Source: Balneolaceae bacterium (GTDB taxonomy: Bacteria; Bacteroidota; Rhodothermia; Balneolales; Balneolaceae). From it: 35,003 bases of DNA. How positions within the stretch are numbered: the first letter of the stretch is position 1; each line of letters starts with the position of its first letter. The notes under the pieces are model-generated. The model ran no database searches and had not been told where the DNA came from. It was given only the letters and a program-made list of their open reading frames with translations. Both the position numbers and the translations under genes were made by a program. Location: NCBI GenBank assembly GCA_007127745.1, contig SKYV01000125.1, forward strand, positions 1 to 35,003. Direction: 5' to 3'. Positions 1 through 7,745 of the stretch are shown here, one piece after another.

Positions 1-1299
1 CAGCTCATCGGGATCGCCGAGCGGGCGCATATTTTGAAGATACGGACTTTGAAATTCCACCAGAGAATTTTCCTGCAGCGGTGTAAATCCAAATGGATAA
101 TCCTGATCCAGGCTATTGAAAATTTTGAACACGATGGGCTGCATGGCACGCATATGCTTTGGATTGGCCTGGTCTCGATTGTTGTAGTTTGGCGGACTGT
201 CGTAAACTGTAATGGAGCCTTCATCCTTTCCCCGTGTTGTGCTACCTATTTGAATGACCTCCATATAAGGCTCCAGGCCGTTCATCAAAGTTTCGCTGGC
301 TGAGGCAGTCCAGTTTGCAGTTAATACAAACACCCGGTCCAGATTTAGTTGGTTCATGTTAATCCACTCATCAAAATTGCCTTCATTGTCATAAACCGGC
401 ACTGCATCGAATACAGGGAATAATGTATTCCTTTCTGATTGTTTCTCATTGTAGATAAGGCGGGCAAATGTAGGTTCTTCATTCAATCCGGAGATTAATC
501 CGGCCAGCATTGCAGCCGTAATAAGCGTTCCGCCACTGTTGTAGCGCAAGTCGATAACCAATTCATCCACCTGCTCGTTTTTGAACTGGGCAAACACATC
601 GTTCAGCTCCTCATGAAAATTAAAGCGAAAGGCGTTGTAAACCAGGTAGCCCACTTTTGCAGAGCTCGTGTGAATAATACCCGTGGCAGGATGGATTGGA
701 TTTTCCTGCAACACCACTGAAGAGAAAGGGTCTGTTTCAATCCGTTCATTAAACCCGCCGTTTTCAATTTCAGACAGGGTAAGGGTGTACGTATCATTCT
801 GCAGGAGTGAATTGTAATTATTCAATGTAAGCTGTGTTCCATTGACCCGATTAAAAATATCGCCCCGTTTCAGTCCGGCTTGGTCAGCCGGGGAATCGGG
901 CACAACATACTGCACATATCCGAATAATAGATTCGAGTCATCTGCAATCCGGTCAATGCCATACCGAAAACCAAACGATTTCGATATTCCCTGCCTGGCT
1001 TCTTCGTGTTTCTCATAATCTTCGATGAACCAGGAAAATGTATCCTGCGGGTGCCGTAAACTATAAAAAAGATTCTCCTCATCATCATATCGGGTCAGAA
1101 AATCGTGGTATTCGCCGTCATCAGAAAAGCGGCCATCGGCCAGATCGGGCACACTGCTTTGCCAAAAATACCACAAGTTCAATCCGTTCCAGACAAACTG
1201 CTTCTCTTCAGAAGCTTCAGTAAAACTGGTGGAGCTGGTGTCGCAACCATAAAGTGCCAGTAAAAGAGGCAGAATCAAAAAATAGTATTGTCGTTTCAT
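1..1299 (-). CDS. S41 family peptidase lipoprotein (C-terminal processing protease type), 3' end cut by window edge
   Basis: The frame is open from an ATG at 1299 down to base 1, giving 433 codons with no stop, so the C-terminus lies outside the window. The N-terminus is a lipoprotein signal: Lys/Arg start, hydrophobic run, then L-A-L-Y-G-C with the lipidated Cys at 19, which places the protein on a membrane facing the periplasm. Around residues 110-170 there is a PDZ-like segment (P-D-S-P-A-D-Q-A-G-L-K-R-G-D). The protease core follows, with T-A-S-A-S-E at 331-336 and R-G-K ending at 358. Ser333 and Lys358 are exactly 25 residues apart, as in the Ser/Lys dyad of Ctp/Prc proteases. It is divergent from the small lipoprotein gene at 1418. 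Substrate unknown. Family assignment is strong. Confidence 0.9.
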   Translation of the reverse strand, partial: MKRQYYFLILPLLLALYGCDTSSTSFTEASEEKQFVWNGLNLWYFWQSSVPDLADGRFSDDGEYHDFLTRYDDEENLFYSLRHPQDTFSWFIEDYEKHEEARQGISKSFGFRYGIDRIADDSNLLFGYVQYVVPDSPADQAGLKRGDIFNRVNGTQLTLNNYNSLLQNDTYTLTLSEIENGGFNERIETDPFSSVVLQENPIHPATGIIHTSSAKVGYLVYNAFRFNFHEELNDVFAQFKNEQVDELVIDLRYNSGGTLITAAMLAGLISGLNEEPTFARLIYNEKQSERNTLFPVFDAVPVYDNEGNFDEWINMNQLNLDRVFVLTANWTASASETLMNGLEPYMEVIQIGSTTRGKDEGSITVYDSPPNYNNRDQANPKHMRAMQPIVFKIFNSLDQDYPFGFTPLQENSLVEFQSPYLQNMRPLGDPDEL

Positions 1300-1417
1300 G
1301 ATGCAGTTATAACGTCATAATTTCAGTACATTCACTTTTAATCATAATTGAATCACCGGTGCGTTCAATTACTGAAGAGCAACATTTTTTGAACGCATTC
1401 AGGTTCCTTGCTAACAG

Positions 1418-1828
1418 ATGAAAACGATCTTTATTTTTTTTACCTCATTATTATTTTTTGCAGCCTGCTCCTCCCCGAGAGAAGCGGCCATTCAAGATCC
1501 CATTGAACTGGAACAAGCAGAATATCAAAACTGGGCAAACTCCTCACCGGATGGAACGGAAAGTATGGAGCGAGGCACCGATATCAGGCTTGTTTTTTCT
1601 GAATGGCCGGAAGATTACAATCCGGTTTATATTGTTTTTCGCAACAAAGAATCATTCCCGGCCGAACTGGAAATGCTGGACGAAAAAAGAGCTGTTGTTA
1701 CAGCAAGAATTGTGCATGAATCGGGTGTGCTGGCGGAGGTTTCTGAATCCGTTTTTTTGAGCGACCGGATTGTATTTACCAGGCCGAACGGAGAGCTGGG
1801 ATACCTGGAAATTGAGCAATGGGAATGA
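1418..1828 (+). CDS. small lipoprotein of unknown function
   Basis: This 136-residue protein starts at the ATG at 1418. It has a typical type II signal: Lys2, a Phe/Leu/Ile-rich stretch, then F-F-A-A-C with the lipid-acceptor Cys at 17. The mature part (about 120 residues) is acidic and rich in short beta-type alternation, with no motif I recognise. It stands alone between the divergent S41 peptidase and the convergent small gene at 1866-2114. A second frame inside it (1458-1760) has no signal sequence and looks like a shadow. I infer an envelope lipoprotein and cannot suggest a function. Confidence 0.75.
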   Translation: MKTIFIFFTSLLFFAACSSPREAAIQDPIELEQAEYQNWANSSPDGTESMERGTDIRLVFSEWPEDYNPVYIVFRNKESFPAELEMLDEKRAVVTARIVHESGVLAEVSESVFLSDRIVFTRPNGELGYLEIEQWE

Positions 1829-1865
1829 ATCTCCTTTCAACTGGCAGCGAATCAACGAGTGTGAA

Positions 1866-2114
1866 TCACTCATCCGTTGGGCTCAGCAATTCTACATGCA
1901 GCCGGAATGCTTTCGTTTCCAGGGTCATTTCATCGTAAATGTCACGAATCAGATCAAAAACAACATCTGTATCGCCTTTCACACTTGTAGATAGATAATT
2001 TACATCCACTTCCACATCGTGCTGGGCAACAAATTCAATTAAATCCTGCACTTGCTCTTTTGGATGATCGGAGTAGAGCGGGATATAAGTAAGCTGGGCA
2101 ATGGTTTGCATCAT
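1866..2114 (-). CDS. small thiamine-binding-like protein (YkoF/MTH1187 family fold), tentative
   Basis: This 82-residue protein begins with two adjacent ATG codons (2114 or 2111). The N-terminus reads as a beta strand ending in I-P-L, then a helix, then a strand, then a long helix from D-T-D-V-V-F-D-L-I-R-D and a final strand. That layout, with the opening ...Q-L-T-Y-I-P-L and a G-D-x-D-x-V segment, resembles the MTH1187/YkoF thiamine-binding family, whose members are 80-100 residues. The match rests on remembered family appearance only, so another ferredoxin-like protein is possible. There is no signal peptide. It converges with the small lipoprotein gene and has no thiamine genes beside it in the window. 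Confidence 0.55.
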   Translation of the reverse strand: MMQTIAQLTYIPLYSDHPKEQVQDLIEFVAQHDVEVDVNYLSTSVKGDTDVVFDLIRDIYDEMTLETKAFRLHVELLSPTDE

Positions 2115-2280
2115 TTATTCATTTAAAATGTTAACAACATAAAAAAATATTTCAATCATTAAGAAAACGTATCGACTTAAAGCTGCGTTACCATAGTAAA
2201 GCAAACTGTAACGGAACAATTTACAGGAAGTCAGATACAAATATTGTAGAAATTAAAAATTCAATTAATCCAAAGTGACT

Positions 2281-3075
2281 ATGAAAATACTGAAGTACAT
2301 ACTTTTTATCATCGCGAGTACCCTGGTATTCCTGGGTTGTGACCAATCGAGCGATACAGATCTTGGGACACTGCGAGTACTGCTGACTGATGCACCTGCA
2401 AATTATGATGCTGTTTATATTGATGTTCAGGAGGTACGAATACATCGAAACAGTGATGCTGAAGACAATGATGGTGGTTGGATTACCATCAACACAGAAC
2501 CCATGATTGTGGATCTGCTTGAACTTACCAACGGCCGGTACAAAATTCTGGGTGAAGAAGAACTGGAGCCCGGTCGGTACAACCAGTTGCGCCTGATTCT
2601 CGGAGATGAGAATTCAGTGGTCATAGACGGACAATCTCATTCACTAACTACACCCAGTGCCCAACAATCGGGACTGAAACTCCAGATTAATGCTGATATT
2701 GACGGAGGCCAGATGTATACACTACTGCTCGATTTTGATGCATCACGGTCACTCGTCCACGCCGGTGCTTCAGGCCAGATTTTACTGAAGCCGGTTATCC
2801 GCACTGCCTGGCTTGAACAGGCCGGATCCATAGAGGGAACGATTGAGCCAGTGGAATCTCTGCCATGGGTTTACGCTATTGCTGGTGCCGATACAGTAGC
2901 CGGGACGCGAGCCGCCACTGATGGTGACTTCCAAATAATCGGACTCTCCTCTGGGATGTATCAAATTTCCGTAACTCCGGGGACTGACGGCTACATACCG
3001 GTTGTTATTTCGGATGTTGAAGTAAATGCACCGGAAACAACCAATGTCGGAACTATTAATGTAGCCTCAGAATAA
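2281..3075 (+). CDS. DUF4382 domain lipoprotein with C-terminal carboxypeptidase-regulatory-like domain
   Basis: The chosen start is the ATG at 2281. An in-frame GTG two codons upstream is possible, but the ATG places the signal peptide normally. The 264-residue product has a lipobox L-V-F-L-G-C with Cys20. Residues of about 30-175 match the DUF4382 pattern: L-R-V-L-L-T-D-A-P-A at the start of the mature part, then V-Y-I-D-V-Q-E-V, and later the strand-rich L-L-L-D-F-D-A-S-R-S segment. The last 85 residues (G-S-I-E-G-T-I-E-P, then G-D-F-Q-I-I-G-L) look like a carboxypeptidase-regulatory-like Ig-type fold. It is probably an outer-membrane or periplasmic surface protein; the role of DUF4382 is unknown. 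The gene is monocistronic and followed directly by a strong terminator. Confidence 0.85.
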   Translation: MKILKYILFIIASTLVFLGCDQSSDTDLGTLRVLLTDAPANYDAVYIDVQEVRIHRNSDAEDNDGGWITINTEPMIVDLLELTNGRYKILGEEELEPGRYNQLRLILGDENSVVIDGQSHSLTTPSAQQSGLKLQINADIDGGQMYTLLLDFDASRSLVHAGASGQILLKPVIRTAWLEQAGSIEGTIEPVESLPWVYAIAGADTVAGTRAATDGDFQIIGLSSGMYQISVTPGTDGYIPVVISDVEVNAPETTNVGTINVASE

Positions 3076-3098
3076 TTCATAGAGCATGTTCCCCTGAT

Positions 3099-3128
3099 AA
3101 AACCCGGACTTGGTCCGGGTTTTTTTTT
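3099..3128 (+). terminator. Rho-independent terminator after the DUF4382 gene
   Basis: A perfect nine-base stem, AACCCGGAC (3101-3109) with GTCCGGGTT (3113-3121), closes a three-base loop and runs into nine T residues. It lies 25 bases after the stop codon and separates the lipoprotein gene from the histidine leader region. Confidence 0.9.
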
Positions 3129-3169
3129 GGAATGATTTCTCCACACCTGTTTGTTTTATGTAAAAAATA

Positions 3170-3201
3170 TTGGTTAAATGGCTCAAGAATCCCTAACTTT
3201 T
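3170..3201 (+). promoter_or_regulatory. possible his promoter (Bacteroidota-like -33/-7 elements)
   Basis: A TTG at 3170-3172 and a TAACTTTT box at 3194-3201 are 21 bases apart, close to the Bacteroidota pattern TTG-N19/20-TAnnTTTG. If this is the promoter, transcription would begin at about 3206-3210, right at the GTG of the his leader frame. Short AT-rich matches arise easily by chance, so this is weak. Confidence 0.3.
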
Positions 3202-3206
3202 TGTCA

Positions 3207-3281
3207 GTGATTAGAAATTACTTCCATACCTCCCTTCATCACCGGCTCCATCATGGCAGCCATTGGCATCGTGTGCATTAA
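3207..3281 (+). CDS. histidine-rich leader peptide of the his operon
   Basis: In the frame ending at the TAA at 3279-3281, the last 18 codons before the stop contain eight His codons (3225, 3237, 3240, 3249, 3252, 3261, 3267, 3276), including two His-His pairs. No ATG lies in frame. The likely start is the GTG at 3207 (24 residues) or the TTG at 3201. The stop is 65 bases before hisG. Such His density immediately upstream of hisG is what a ribosome-sensed leader peptide needs: the ribosome stalls when charged His-tRNA is scarce. The principle is established for the enterobacterial his leader; its use here is inferred. The complementary strand reads as a Met-rich frame only because CAT reads as ATG in reverse. 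Confidence 0.8.
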   Translation: MIRNYFHTSLHHRLHHGSHWHRVH

Positions 3282-3346
3282 TATTGTTCCCCCCCCCGCA
3301 CTCCGAATTGCCGACTATTTTTAACCCAATGATTTATTAAATTTTT
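3282..3346 (+). promoter_or_regulatory. hisG leader RNA, candidate attenuator region with C9 tract
   Basis: Between the leader stop and the hisG ATG there are nine consecutive C residues (3289-3297) and a T5 run (3318-3322). Weak pairings can be drawn, GGCA (3265-3268) with TGCC (3309-3312) and GTGC (3273-3276) with GCAC (3298-3301), which would place a loose hairpin just before the T run. I see no compact GC-rich terminator stem, so the exact regulatory structure is unresolved. Confidence 0.4.
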
Positions 3347-4231
3347 ATGTCTATGAGAACCCTCGATTCCAATACCTCTTTACGAATAGCCGTTCAGAAA
3401 AGCGGACGGCTTACCGATAAAACCCTGAAACTGCTTGAAGGCATCGGCCTGGAATTTGACGATTACAAGCGGAGCCTTCTGGTAAAATGTCTCAATTTTG
3501 ATGTAGAACTGCTCCTGATTCGCGACGACGACATTCCCGAATATGTTGAAGACGGCGTCTGCGATCTCGGATTTGTAGGTGCCAATGTGGTTGAAGAAGA
3601 TCAGGCTGATGTAACCATCCTGCGCGGATTAAATTATGGTGTTTGCAGGCTATCTCTGGCGGCTCCGAAAGAAGACAAATTGAAAACCGCTGAAGATTTT
3701 GCAGGAAAAAGAATTGCCACCAGTTATCCCGGTATTACCGGCCGCTATTTTGAATCCCGAAATATCGATGTGCAGATCATTACCCTTTCCGGTTCGGTGG
3801 AAATCGCACCTCGTCTCGAAATTGCCGATGCCATCAGCGACCTGGTATCAACCGGTGGAACACTAAAAGCCAACGGCCTGGAAGAAGTGTTAAATATTTT
3901 TGACTCAGAAACCCAACTGGTAAAAACCAACAAACCGCTGAGCAACGGAAAAAGTGAGCTGATTGAAAAAATTCTGCAGCGGATTGAAGGTTACCAAAAA
4001 GCTGCCAACAGCCGCTATATTATGATGAACGCTCCGCAAGAAGCCGTTCCGAAAATCAAGAAAATGATACCATCTTTGAAAAGTCCCACTGTAATGCCGC
4101 TGGCAGACAACGGGATGGTGGCCATTCACACCGTTATTCCGTTAAAAACATTCTGGGATGTGATGGAGCAACTGAAGGAAGCCGGAGCCACCGGAATTGT
4201 AATGCTCCCGATTGAAAGTATGATTGTTTGA
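3347..4231 (+). CDS. hisG: ATP phosphoribosyltransferase, long form (HisG)
   Basis: HisG carries out the first and committed step of histidine synthesis, joining ATP and PRPP to give phosphoribosyl-ATP in the cytoplasm. The 294-residue length is that of the long HisG form. It has two periplasmic-binding-like lobes (R-I-A-V-Q-K-S-G-R-L near the N-terminus; D-L-G-F-V-G-A-N-V in the first lobe; D-L-V-S-T-G-G-T-L in the PRPP-binding region) and a C-terminal ACT-like regulatory domain from about residue 215 (S-P-T-V-M-P-L-A-D, then A-T-G-I-V-M-L-P-I-E). The long form does not need HisZ and is normally inhibited by histidine. ATGs at 3347 and 3353 are both possible. It is first in the his operon and lies behind the His-rich leader. 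Confidence 0.97.
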   Translation: MSMRTLDSNTSLRIAVQKSGRLTDKTLKLLEGIGLEFDDYKRSLLVKCLNFDVELLLIRDDDIPEYVEDGVCDLGFVGANVVEEDQADVTILRGLNYGVCRLSLAAPKEDKLKTAEDFAGKRIATSYPGITGRYFESRNIDVQIITLSGSVEIAPRLEIADAISDLVSTGGTLKANGLEEVLNIFDSETQLVKTNKPLSNGKSELIEKILQRIEGYQKAANSRYIMMNAPQEAVPKIKKMIPSLKSPTVMPLADNGMVAIHTVIPLKTFWDVMEQLKEAGATGIVMLPIESMIV

Positions 4232-4306
4232 AAAAAAAGTAGTGTGTATTTGGTATTTTAATTAAACCAATATCACATCACTCCCAGCTTTTTTACATGA
4301 TGCAAT

Positions 4307-5605
4307 ATGAAAATTCACACATATAATTCACTTACAAAAAAAGACACTGAGACCCTGTGTAAGCGTCCAAAAATGGACTTTACAAAAGTATCCGAAGAGG
4401 TCAGACCCATTCTGGATGATGTGAAAGCCAACGGAGACAGAGCAGTTCGTGCCTGGACAAAAAAATTTGACGGTGTTGATCCCGATCTGGGTTTGATGAA
4501 CCCCGATGAGATAGAAATCAATCTGGATCCGCAAATAAAAGAAGCGATTGACCGGGCCATGGGCAACATTTTCCGATTTCACCGGGAGCAGGTTACCCAT
4601 CCCATAGATGTGGAAACCGAATCGGGCGTGGTTTGCAGCCGCATTGCCAAACCAATTGAACGAGTTGGACTCTACATTCCGGGCGGAACCGCACCCCTGC
4701 CCTCCACAGCAATGATGCTGGGTGTTCCTGCACTGATTGCGGGCTGCAAAACCCTGGTGATGGCTACACCGCCTGACAGAGAAGGAAAGTTGCCTGAATC
4801 GGTTATCTACGTGGCTCAAAAACTTGGAATCAAGTATCTCCTGAAAGCCGGTGGAGCCCAGGCCATTGCAGCAATGGCATTTGGAACTGAAACTGTGCCG
4901 AAAGTGGATAAGATTTTCGGGCCGGGAAATCAGTATGTAACTGCCGCAAAAATGATGGTTCAAAACAGCGATGCCATGGTTTCTATCGATATGCCGGCCG
5001 GGCCATCAGAAGTGCTGGTAATTGCCGACGAAACCGCCGATCCCGAATTCGTAGCTGTTGACCTTCTGTCTCAGGCAGAGCACGGCTCAGACAGCCAGGC
5101 CATCCTGGTGGTTACCCACAATACTGATCTTGAAGCCATTCAATTTCACCTGAAATCTCAGCTTGATGAACTACCGCGCAGAGAGTTTGCTGCCGAGGCC
5201 ATATCAAAAAGTTTTATTCTTATTGTTGATGATACCGAACAAGCTATGGATTTTTCAAACCGGTACGCGCCGGAGCATCTCATCATCAACACAAAAGATG
5301 CCGATGAACTGGCTGAAGAAGTGATGAATGCTGGATCCGTCTTCATCGGGCCATGGACTCCCGAAAGCATGGGCGATTACGCCTCTGGTACCAATCACAC
5401 CCTGCCTACCTACGGATATGCACGGATGTACAGCGGGGTTTCACTCTCCAGTTTTCAGAAATTTATTACCATGCAAAAAATATCGAAACATGGGTTGAAA
5501 AATCTCGGTCCTGCTGTCCAAACTCTTGCCAAACTGGAAGGGCTGGATACACACCGGAATGCCATCAGTTTGCGGCTGAAAAAGTTGGATGAAAAGGGCA
5601 GGTAA
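4307..5605 (+). CDS. hisD: histidinol dehydrogenase (HisD)
   Basis: HisD oxidises histidinol to histidine in two NAD-dependent steps using a zinc ion. The 432-residue length is normal for the family. Visible motifs are Y-I-P-G-G-T-A-P-L-P-S-T near residue 120, K-A-G-G-A-Q-A-I-A-A-M-A-F-G-T, the signature I-F-G-P-G-N-Q-Y-V-T-A-A-K, D-M-P-A-G-P-S-E-V, and S-Q-A-E-H-G-S-D-S-Q carrying the zinc and catalytic residues. A-P-E-H-L and A-S-G-T-N-H-T-L-P-T follow near the C-terminus. It starts 75 bases after hisG in the same direction, so co-transcription is likely. Confidence 0.97.
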   Translation: MKIHTYNSLTKKDTETLCKRPKMDFTKVSEEVRPILDDVKANGDRAVRAWTKKFDGVDPDLGLMNPDEIEINLDPQIKEAIDRAMGNIFRFHREQVTHPIDVETESGVVCSRIAKPIERVGLYIPGGTAPLPSTAMMLGVPALIAGCKTLVMATPPDREGKLPESVIYVAQKLGIKYLLKAGGAQAIAAMAFGTETVPKVDKIFGPGNQYVTAAKMMVQNSDAMVSIDMPAGPSEVLVIADETADPEFVAVDLLSQAEHGSDSQAILVVTHNTDLEAIQFHLKSQLDELPRREFAAEAISKSFILIVDDTEQAMDFSNRYAPEHLIINTKDADELAEEVMNAGSVFIGPWTPESMGDYASGTNHTLPTYGYARMYSGVSLSSFQKFITMQKISKHGLKNLGPAVQTLAKLEGLDTHRNAISLRLKKLDEKGR

Positions 5606-5717
5606 AAAGTAAAAAGTTTTTTCCACAAAGATGGATTATGAAAATCCAACTCTAAAAGTTTCCGGTGAGGTTTTTCAGCTCACAAACCATTTATAATTTC
5701 ATTGAATAAAACTTGAA

Positions 5718-6773
5718 ATGTCTGACATTAATATTGAATCTCTTGTTCGCGAGAACATCAGAAAATTAAAACCCTACCGCAGTGCCCGGGATGATTTTGA
5801 AAAAGGGCTGCTGCTCGATGCCAACGAAAACAGCCTCGGATCGGTTGTTCGAAATTCGCTGGATTTACATCGTTACCCCACGCCTGCACACGATCAGCTC
5901 AGAAAAAAAATTGCAGACTGGCGCCAGGTAGATTTTGAAAACATTTTTCTCGGTGTGGGAAGTGATGAACCTATCGATCTGCTGATGCGGATTTTCTGCG
6001 AACCCGGAAAGGATGCCATCATTACAACTCCCCCCACATACGGAATGTACAAGGTAGCTGCAGATATCAATAATGTTGGAGTGAAAGAAGTGCTTCTTAC
6101 CGAAAAATTTCAGCTTCGGGTTGATGATATTTTGGCCTCGACCGATGAGAGCACTACACTTCTTTTTCTCTGTTCGCCGAATAACCCCACCGCGAATGAT
6201 TTGAAGCAAACCGATCTGCTGAAACTGGCAACAAAATTTCCCGGAATTGTAGTGATTGATGAAGCCTATATTGATTTCAGCAGCCGTGAATCGTCAGCGC
6301 AACTGGTACAGCAATATCCCAACCTGGTGGTGCTTCAAACGTTTTCAAAATCGTTTGGGCTTGCAGGAATTCGCCTGGGTATCGCCATTTCCAGCCCCGA
6401 AATCATTCAGTTTATGCTGAAAGTGAAAGCACCCTACAACATCAACAAACTTTCGGCAGACGTTGCCATGAAGGCATTTGATAACATGGAGCTTTTGAAA
6501 TTCAACATTGAAAAAATTCTGGACGAGAGAGACTATGTGGCTGAACAGCTTTCTCACGCCGATGCGGTGGAAAAAGTCTATCCTTCGGATGCCAATTTTC
6601 TGTTGTTTAAAATAAAAAATTCGAAAGAGGTTTATCGCAAACTTGCCGAAAAAGGAGTCATTGTTCGGTATCGCGGAAATGAACCTCACTGTGAAGACTG
6701 CCTGCGTGTTACCATCGGCATGCCCGACGAAAATGCGCGGTTCCTGAAAACTTTAAAAGAGATTGTATCATGA
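5718..6773 (+). CDS. hisC: histidinol-phosphate aminotransferase (HisC)
   Basis: HisC transfers an amino group from glutamate to imidazole acetol-phosphate using PLP. The 351-residue protein has the fold-type I landmarks in order: L-L-D-A-N-E-N near residue 33, Y-P-T-P at 53-56, S-P-N-N-P-T at 153-158, D-E-A-Y-I-D-F at 181-187, the Schiff-base lysine Lys211 in T-F-S-K-S-F-G-L-A-G, and the phosphate-binding Arg219. The stop codon overlaps the hisB start by four bases (ATGA), which implies translational coupling. A 112-base gap with no obvious terminator separates it from hisD. Confidence 0.96.
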   Translation: MSDINIESLVRENIRKLKPYRSARDDFEKGLLLDANENSLGSVVRNSLDLHRYPTPAHDQLRKKIADWRQVDFENIFLGVGSDEPIDLLMRIFCEPGKDAIITTPPTYGMYKVAADINNVGVKEVLLTEKFQLRVDDILASTDESTTLLFLCSPNNPTANDLKQTDLLKLATKFPGIVVIDEAYIDFSSRESSAQLVQQYPNLVVLQTFSKSFGLAGIRLGIAISSPEIIQFMLKVKAPYNINKLSADVAMKAFDNMELLKFNIEKILDERDYVAEQLSHADAVEKVYPSDANFLLFKIKNSKEVYRKLAEKGVIVRYRGNEPHCEDCLRVTIGMPDENARFLKTLKEIVS

Positions 6774-7657
6774 AAATATTTATTGAAACATCAGCGCTGA
6801 GGGGTGATACTAAAAACCTGCTCGCACCTTCTGCCCTGTTTGGAATCAAATATCTGCAGCAATCGGGTTGTGATCTTGCATTTGATGAGGAGACACTCAG
6901 CCCCGATCAACAACAATTGATTAAAAACGAAGCCATCAAAAACAGCCGCTTTCCAAAAGAAAATTCGGAAGGTATTATCAAAAAGGATCAGAATTTTCTG
7001 TTCCTGGCAGACGAAAATATTGTAAACATAGCCGGTGACTGGACAGAATTGAGCCGGTTGATTCTGTATCCGGAACGGAAAACTGCAATCAAACGAAATA
7101 CAAAAGAGACCAACATTTCACTCAGCCTGAATCTGGACGGTACCGGGAAAAGCTCCATTCAAACAGGGCTGAATTTTTTCGATCATATGCTCGATCAGAT
7201 TGCGCGCCACGGCTTGATTGATCTTGAACTGACTTGCAACGGGGATCTGGAAGTGGATGAACATCACACCATCGAAGATACCGCCATTGTACTGGGGCAG
7301 GCAATCCGCCAGGCCATTTCTGACAACAAAGCCGGCATTCAACGCTACGGTTTTGTTCTTCCGATGGATGAAACACAGGCAATCGTATCTATCGACCTCT
7401 CCGACCGGCCGTACCTGAGGTGGGAAGTTGACCTGAAACGGGAGTACGTGGGTGATTTCCCGACCGAAATGCTGGAGCACTTTTTTTATTCGCTTGCAAT
7501 GAACGCCAGGGCCACCTTGCATGTTAATGCAGACGGTAAAAATGATCACCACGTTATTGAGGCGATTTTTAAAGGTTTTGCCAAAGCGCTGCGCTTTTCT
7601 GTCAGCCGTAATGAACGAACAAGGGGCATTCTTCCCTCAACAAAAGGAACGATATAA
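6770..7657 (+). CDS. hisB: imidazoleglycerol-phosphate dehydratase (HisB) with a degenerate N-terminal domain
   Basis: Residues of about 108-295 are a complete IGP dehydratase: F-F-D-H-M-L-D-Q-I-A-R-H-G at 137-149, H-H-T-I-E-D at 165-170 and D-H-H-V-I-E-A-I-F-K at 259-268 supply the Mn-binding histidines. The first 107 residues are extra. The joining stretch G-D-W-T-E-L-S-R-L-I-L-Y-P-E-R-K resembles the linker of bifunctional HisB proteins, whose N-terminal half is a HAD histidinol-phosphatase. Here that half is about 60 residues shorter than usual and lacks the D-x-D-x-T nucleophile motif, so I infer a decayed or repurposed phosphatase domain. The gene overlaps hisC by four bases. Confidence 0.93.
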   Translation: MKIFIETSALRGDTKNLLAPSALFGIKYLQQSGCDLAFDEETLSPDQQQLIKNEAIKNSRFPKENSEGIIKKDQNFLFLADENIVNIAGDWTELSRLILYPERKTAIKRNTKETNISLSLNLDGTGKSSIQTGLNFFDHMLDQIARHGLIDLELTCNGDLEVDEHHTIEDTAIVLGQAIRQAISDNKAGIQRYGFVLPMDETQAIVSIDLSDRPYLRWEVDLKREYVGDFPTEMLEHFFYSLAMNARATLHVNADGKNDHHVIEAIFKGFAKALRFSVSRNERTRGILPSTKGTI

Positions 7658-7745
7658 TTTTGATTCTTGAGTAAACAAACGTCTGATACGAAGTTCAAAA
7701 AATGAACGACGTATATTCCTTCCGTTTTCTCACTACTAACCAACC

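Noticed and set aside
34-303. Plus-strand frame opposite the S41 peptidase
   Set aside because: The minus strand encodes an uninterrupted S41 protease with a correct Ser/Lys dyad, so this is a shadow.
3205-3276. Met-rich minus-strand frame upstream of hisG
   Set aside because: The Met codons are the reverse complement of the CAT His codons of the plus-strand leader; position and composition favour the leader reading.
4328-4963. Minus-strand frame opposite hisD (211 codons)
   Set aside because: It is a shadow of hisD with His/Cys/Phe-rich composition typical of antisense reading.
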